From Anaerolineae bacterium (GTDB lineage Bacteria > Chloroflexota > Anaerolineae > 4572-78 > J111): a stretch of 64,000 bases of DNA. Location: positions 98,624-162,623 of the forward strand of contig JAKLJP010000018.1 of assembly GCA_023151115.1 (NCBI GenBank). The letters run 5' to 3'. This document shows positions 61,730-64,000 of the stretch, in pieces (the first letter of the stretch is position 1; every line of letters begins with the position of its first letter). Below the pieces are notes generated by a model. The model did not search any database. It worked only from the letters and a program-made list of their open reading frames with translations, and was not told the origin of the DNA. The position numbers and the translations under genes are program-made.

Positions 61730-62989
61730 ATGCGTCCTTTGGCCGATTTATTTCGCCTCATTTTATTGCTATTACTGCTGCCGGTGATCCTGATTTTGAT
61801 CGGGCCGCTGCTGCTGCTGGCGGCCCTACGCGGACGCCAGCGGATTGGGCCAATTACCCTGGACACGGCCCGCAGTTCGGCCCGGCGGGTGGGCGCTTTT
61901 GTCGTCGGGCTGCTGCTGTGGCTGGTGGTCTGGGGCGGGCTGGCCTGGCTAACCTGGGCCGCGTTGGCCACACCGCCGACCGTTGCCCAACAGCCGGCGC
62001 TAGCTGCAAGCACCTCTGTTCCAACGATAGCGCCTGTACCGGCCACCCCCACCACGCCCTCTGAAACGGAAACAGTCACGCCGATCCGCGCTACTCTAAC
62101 GGCGACCGTCGTGGCGGCGGTTGTTGTAACTTCAACTGCTATCCCAGCCCCCCCCACTGCCACAACGCCTCCGACCGCTACCGCCACCCCGGAACCCACC
62201 TCGACGGCTACCGTTACGCCTGTGCCACCGACGCCGACCTATACGTTGACTCCAACCCCACTGCCAACCGCCACCCCCACCCCGAAACCTACCTCGACGG
62301 CTACCGCTACGCCTGTACCGCCCACGCCAACGCCGACTTTCACCCCGACGCCCATCCCACCCACGCCGACGCCGACCTTCACCCCAACACCTACCAACAC
62401 CCCTACGGCAACCGCAACGGCAACCCCGACCGCTACCGCCACACCCCGGCCTACCCAGACGCCTACATTCACCGCCACACCCCGGCCTACAGCTACGCCT
62501 ACCCCAACAAATACGGCTACGCCAACCGTTACGCCCACCCCCACCATACCGGCGACGGTGCGCCAAGCTGCTATCGCCGCGGTCGAGGCCGGCAATGACC
62601 TGCTGCACAACGCCATCATCGAGGCAACTGAAGAAAACCTGCAAAAAATGGAAACCATCTGGCAGGGCCAGGCCCTACCTACCGCTCGCGCCTTTGCCGC
62701 CGATATTTATGACCGCTACGCTAAACCGCTGCGAGTGGATTTTGAATACCTCAACCCCCCGGCCATTACCGGCCAGCTTCCCGGCAATCGCCTGGTTGTT
62801 ACCAGTTCGGAACGCTGGTTCTACGGCGGCCCCACCAAAACCGATTACCAAGAAGCCTTTCAATTTGTCTACACCCTGACCCGCCGCAACGGCCAGTGGG
62901 TGATTACCGAGTACAGTTTTCTCAATCTGCCCCGGCCAAAACCTACGCCGACTCGAACTGCCACGCCCCGTACACAAGGGGATGGATAA
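61730..62989 (+). CDS. Membrane protein with Thr/Pro repeat linker and C-terminal domain
   Basis: 419 residues. Two N-terminal helices (about 10-35 and 60-90). A long extracellular linker of [13 protein letters not shown] repeats (about 100-285), likely extended and perhaps glycosylated. The C-terminal domain (about 285-405) is alpha/beta ([20 protein letters not shown] ... [13 protein letters not shown] ... [17 protein letters not shown]), loosely like the SnoaL/IMS-type fold. Start ATG 61730 with GGGAG just upstream. Probably a surface protein; function unknown. Confidence 0.7.
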   Translation: MRPLADLFRLILLLLLLPVILILIGPLLLLAALRGRQRIGPITLDTARSSARRVGAFVVGLLLWLVVWGGLAWLTWAALATPPTVAQQPALAASTSVPTIAPVPATPTTPSETETVTPIRATLTATVVAAVVVTSTAIPAPPTATTPPTATATPEPTSTATVTPVPPTPTYTLTPTPLPTATPTPKPTSTATATPVPPTPTPTFTPTPIPPTPTPTFTPTPTNTPTATATATPTATATPRPTQTPTFTATPRPTATPTPTNTATPTVTPTPTIPATVRQAAIAAVEAGNDLLHNAIIEATEENLQKMETIWQGQALPTARAFAADIYDRYAKPLRVDFEYLNPPAITGQLPGNRLVVTSSERWFYGGPTKTDYQEAFQFVYTLTRRNGQWVITEYSFLNLPRPKPTPTRTATPRTQGDG

Positions 62990-63057
62990 AAGAGTGCATC
63001 GCGACCAATATACAATCTGGCATTATCAACAATACCATTAATCACTATCTTTGCACT

Positions 63058-64000
63058 TTAAGAACTGAATATAGCCAATTGGGTCGTGATTTGCTCGACC
63101 GATAGGCCGGACTTGAATTGAACCTCCAACCAGGTCAGGAGGTTGACCTGATGCTCCTTTTGCAGCGACCGGCGCACCTCGCCCCAGGTCGAACAGTCGG
63201 GCCGCAGGGCTTTTTGTTCATCCAGGAAATAGCCCAGGCAAGCGATCAGGGTCCAGAAACGAAGGATGGCTTCGGCGCTCATGAGTTGATAATGGTCGCC
63301 GCCCAGGAGGTCTTTGTTATCTTCAAACAAGACCTCGACATTCCCGCGCACGGCTAAATGGTTAATCACGGTTTGCGGCTCAGCCTCAAGCAGAGTTGAG
63401 CCCCAGTAACGGAGGGACTTGCCAGGGTTATCCCGGTCGTGACAGGTGATGAGTAGCAGGGTCGGTCCCAACTTGCGGATCCAGGTTTTAACGAGGTGAA
63501 CATAGACGGGGCGATCCCCGTCTTGGGAGGGCCAAACGGCCTCTTGCCAGTCGCTTGGCTGAAGCTGGGCGGCATAATCGGCCAGAGTTAGCCGAGTGCG
63601 GTTGCCCTCGGCGTCAAGCTGGCGCAGTTTGCGATTACTTTTGAGCGCTCCGCTGACCTGCCAGCCCCGCTTTTGGGCCGCTCGTCTGACCCGCCGACAA
63701 TGAAACCAGCTATCAATCAACACATGGGTCTGTGTCCCTACGACCGGCTCAAACTGCTCGATCTCGGCCACCGCCAAGTCGATCTTGCTCTGAAAGGGAA
63801 TTCCTTCCTGGTCACACACCTTTTTCTGCCGATACAAGCGCGGTTGCAAAGGACACCGTCGCCCCAGCAAGACATACAACCCGGTAAACAGACAATGGCC
63901 TGTCGCCAGCCGCACTTCGCTGCTGGCATAATGCCAGCCTAAGCCTGTCATCTGCCGCCCTTTGGGCTTGACGTAGACCGAGTCGTCCCCGATCAGGTAA
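63058..64000 (-). CDS. DDE transposase (IS701/IS4-like), 5' end beyond window
   Basis: Open in one frame from the right edge to the stop at 63058; about 314 codons visible. At the edge YLIGDDSVYVKPKGRQMTGLG holds the first catalytic Asp pair. Then comes VLIDSWFHCRRVRRA (second Asp) and FEDNKDLLGGDHYQLM (third acid region). The Met 17 codons in is not the start. Part of an insertion sequence whose other end is not in the window. Confidence 0.88.
   Translation of the reverse strand, partial: YLIGDDSVYVKPKGRQMTGLGWHYASSEVRLATGHCLFTGLYVLLGRRCPLQPRLYRQKKVCDQEGIPFQSKIDLAVAEIEQFEPVVGTQTHVLIDSWFHCRRVRRAAQKRGWQVSGALKSNRKLRQLDAEGNRTRLTLADYAAQLQPSDWQEAVWPSQDGDRPVYVHLVKTWIRKLGPTLLLITCHDRDNPGKSLRYWGSTLLEAEPQTVINHLAVRGNVEVLFEDNKDLLGGDHYQLMSAEAILRFWTLIACLGYFLDEQKALRPDCSTWGEVRRSLQKEHQVNLLTWLEVQFKSGLSVEQITTQLAIFSS

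Noticed and set aside
62132..62644. Minus-strand Gly/Arg-rich ORFs
   Set aside because: They are antisense to the Thr/Pro repeat linker.

Overview
The window looks like a chromosomal contig from a member of the Chloroflexota, probably Anaerolineae or a close class. This is inferred from gene content: multi-gene runs of GT39/GT87-type membrane glycosyltransferases, a MalT-like LuxR regulator, cytosolic NarL/DegU-type histidine kinases, a PP2C phosphatase fused to an NBR1-type domain, a TadE-anchored surface protein and a Rab-like GTPase. No rRNA, tRNA, CRISPR array or phage genes were seen. GC content is moderate, and intergenic DNA is unusually rich in small repeats.

Layout. 1-4090 (minus) is the 5' part of a very large TadE-anchored surface protein that runs off the left edge. 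4508-7440 holds two NarL/DegS-type kinases around a response regulator; one kinase lacks the phospho-accepting histidine. 7775-21432 (minus) is an operon-like run of nine glycosyltransferase genes (mostly polytopic GT39/GT87 types plus one GT2), preceded by a PP2C-TM-NBR1 phosphatase (21531-23966). 24325-29825 (plus) has a HAD hydrolase, a glutamate-cysteine ligase-like enzyme, an orphan DNA methyltransferase, a frameshifted MerR-type regulator and two VOC proteins. 30078-39431 (plus) is a possible redox locus: MalT/LuxR regulator, a small alpha/beta protein, DyP peroxidase, DUF4331 protein, TPR protein, an SthA-like flavoprotein and a PNPOx-like protein. 39646-42123 encodes an exported beta-propeller. 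42324-45403 (minus) carries an acyltransferase, a DinB protein and a Bcr/CflA efflux pump. 45544-48577 is a scrambled patch: an ISAs1-type element with a damaged transposase, two remnants of an MmeI-like DNA methylase, an intact esterase and a truncated small gene. 48611-53798 holds a repeat protein, CarD, cold-shock protein, NfeD protease, an OmpR-type regulator, a zinc-ribbon protein and EF-P. 53928-56786 is an exonuclease-DinG helicase. 57216-59201 groups a possible regulatory protein, a Rab-like GTPase and a cyclic-nucleotide-binding protein. 59422-61481 encodes a LysM/SGNH hydrolase and a small membrane protein. 61730-62989 is a Thr/Pro-linker membrane protein, and a partial transposase closes the window.

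The most striking feature is a dispersed repeat class present at more than 25 loci. Each locus has short tandem units with a 7-bp period. The unit differs from locus to locus, and it is usually followed, after a short spacer, by its own reverse complement, making a hairpin. These arrays lie between genes and also inside genes, where they are read through without stops as loop or linker peptides. Larger MITE-like palindromes (families A, B, C, D, E) are superimposed and appear to swap ends and cores. The heptad arrays resemble the heptameric STRR repeats of filamentous cyanobacteria; the hairpin design and density seem worth study.
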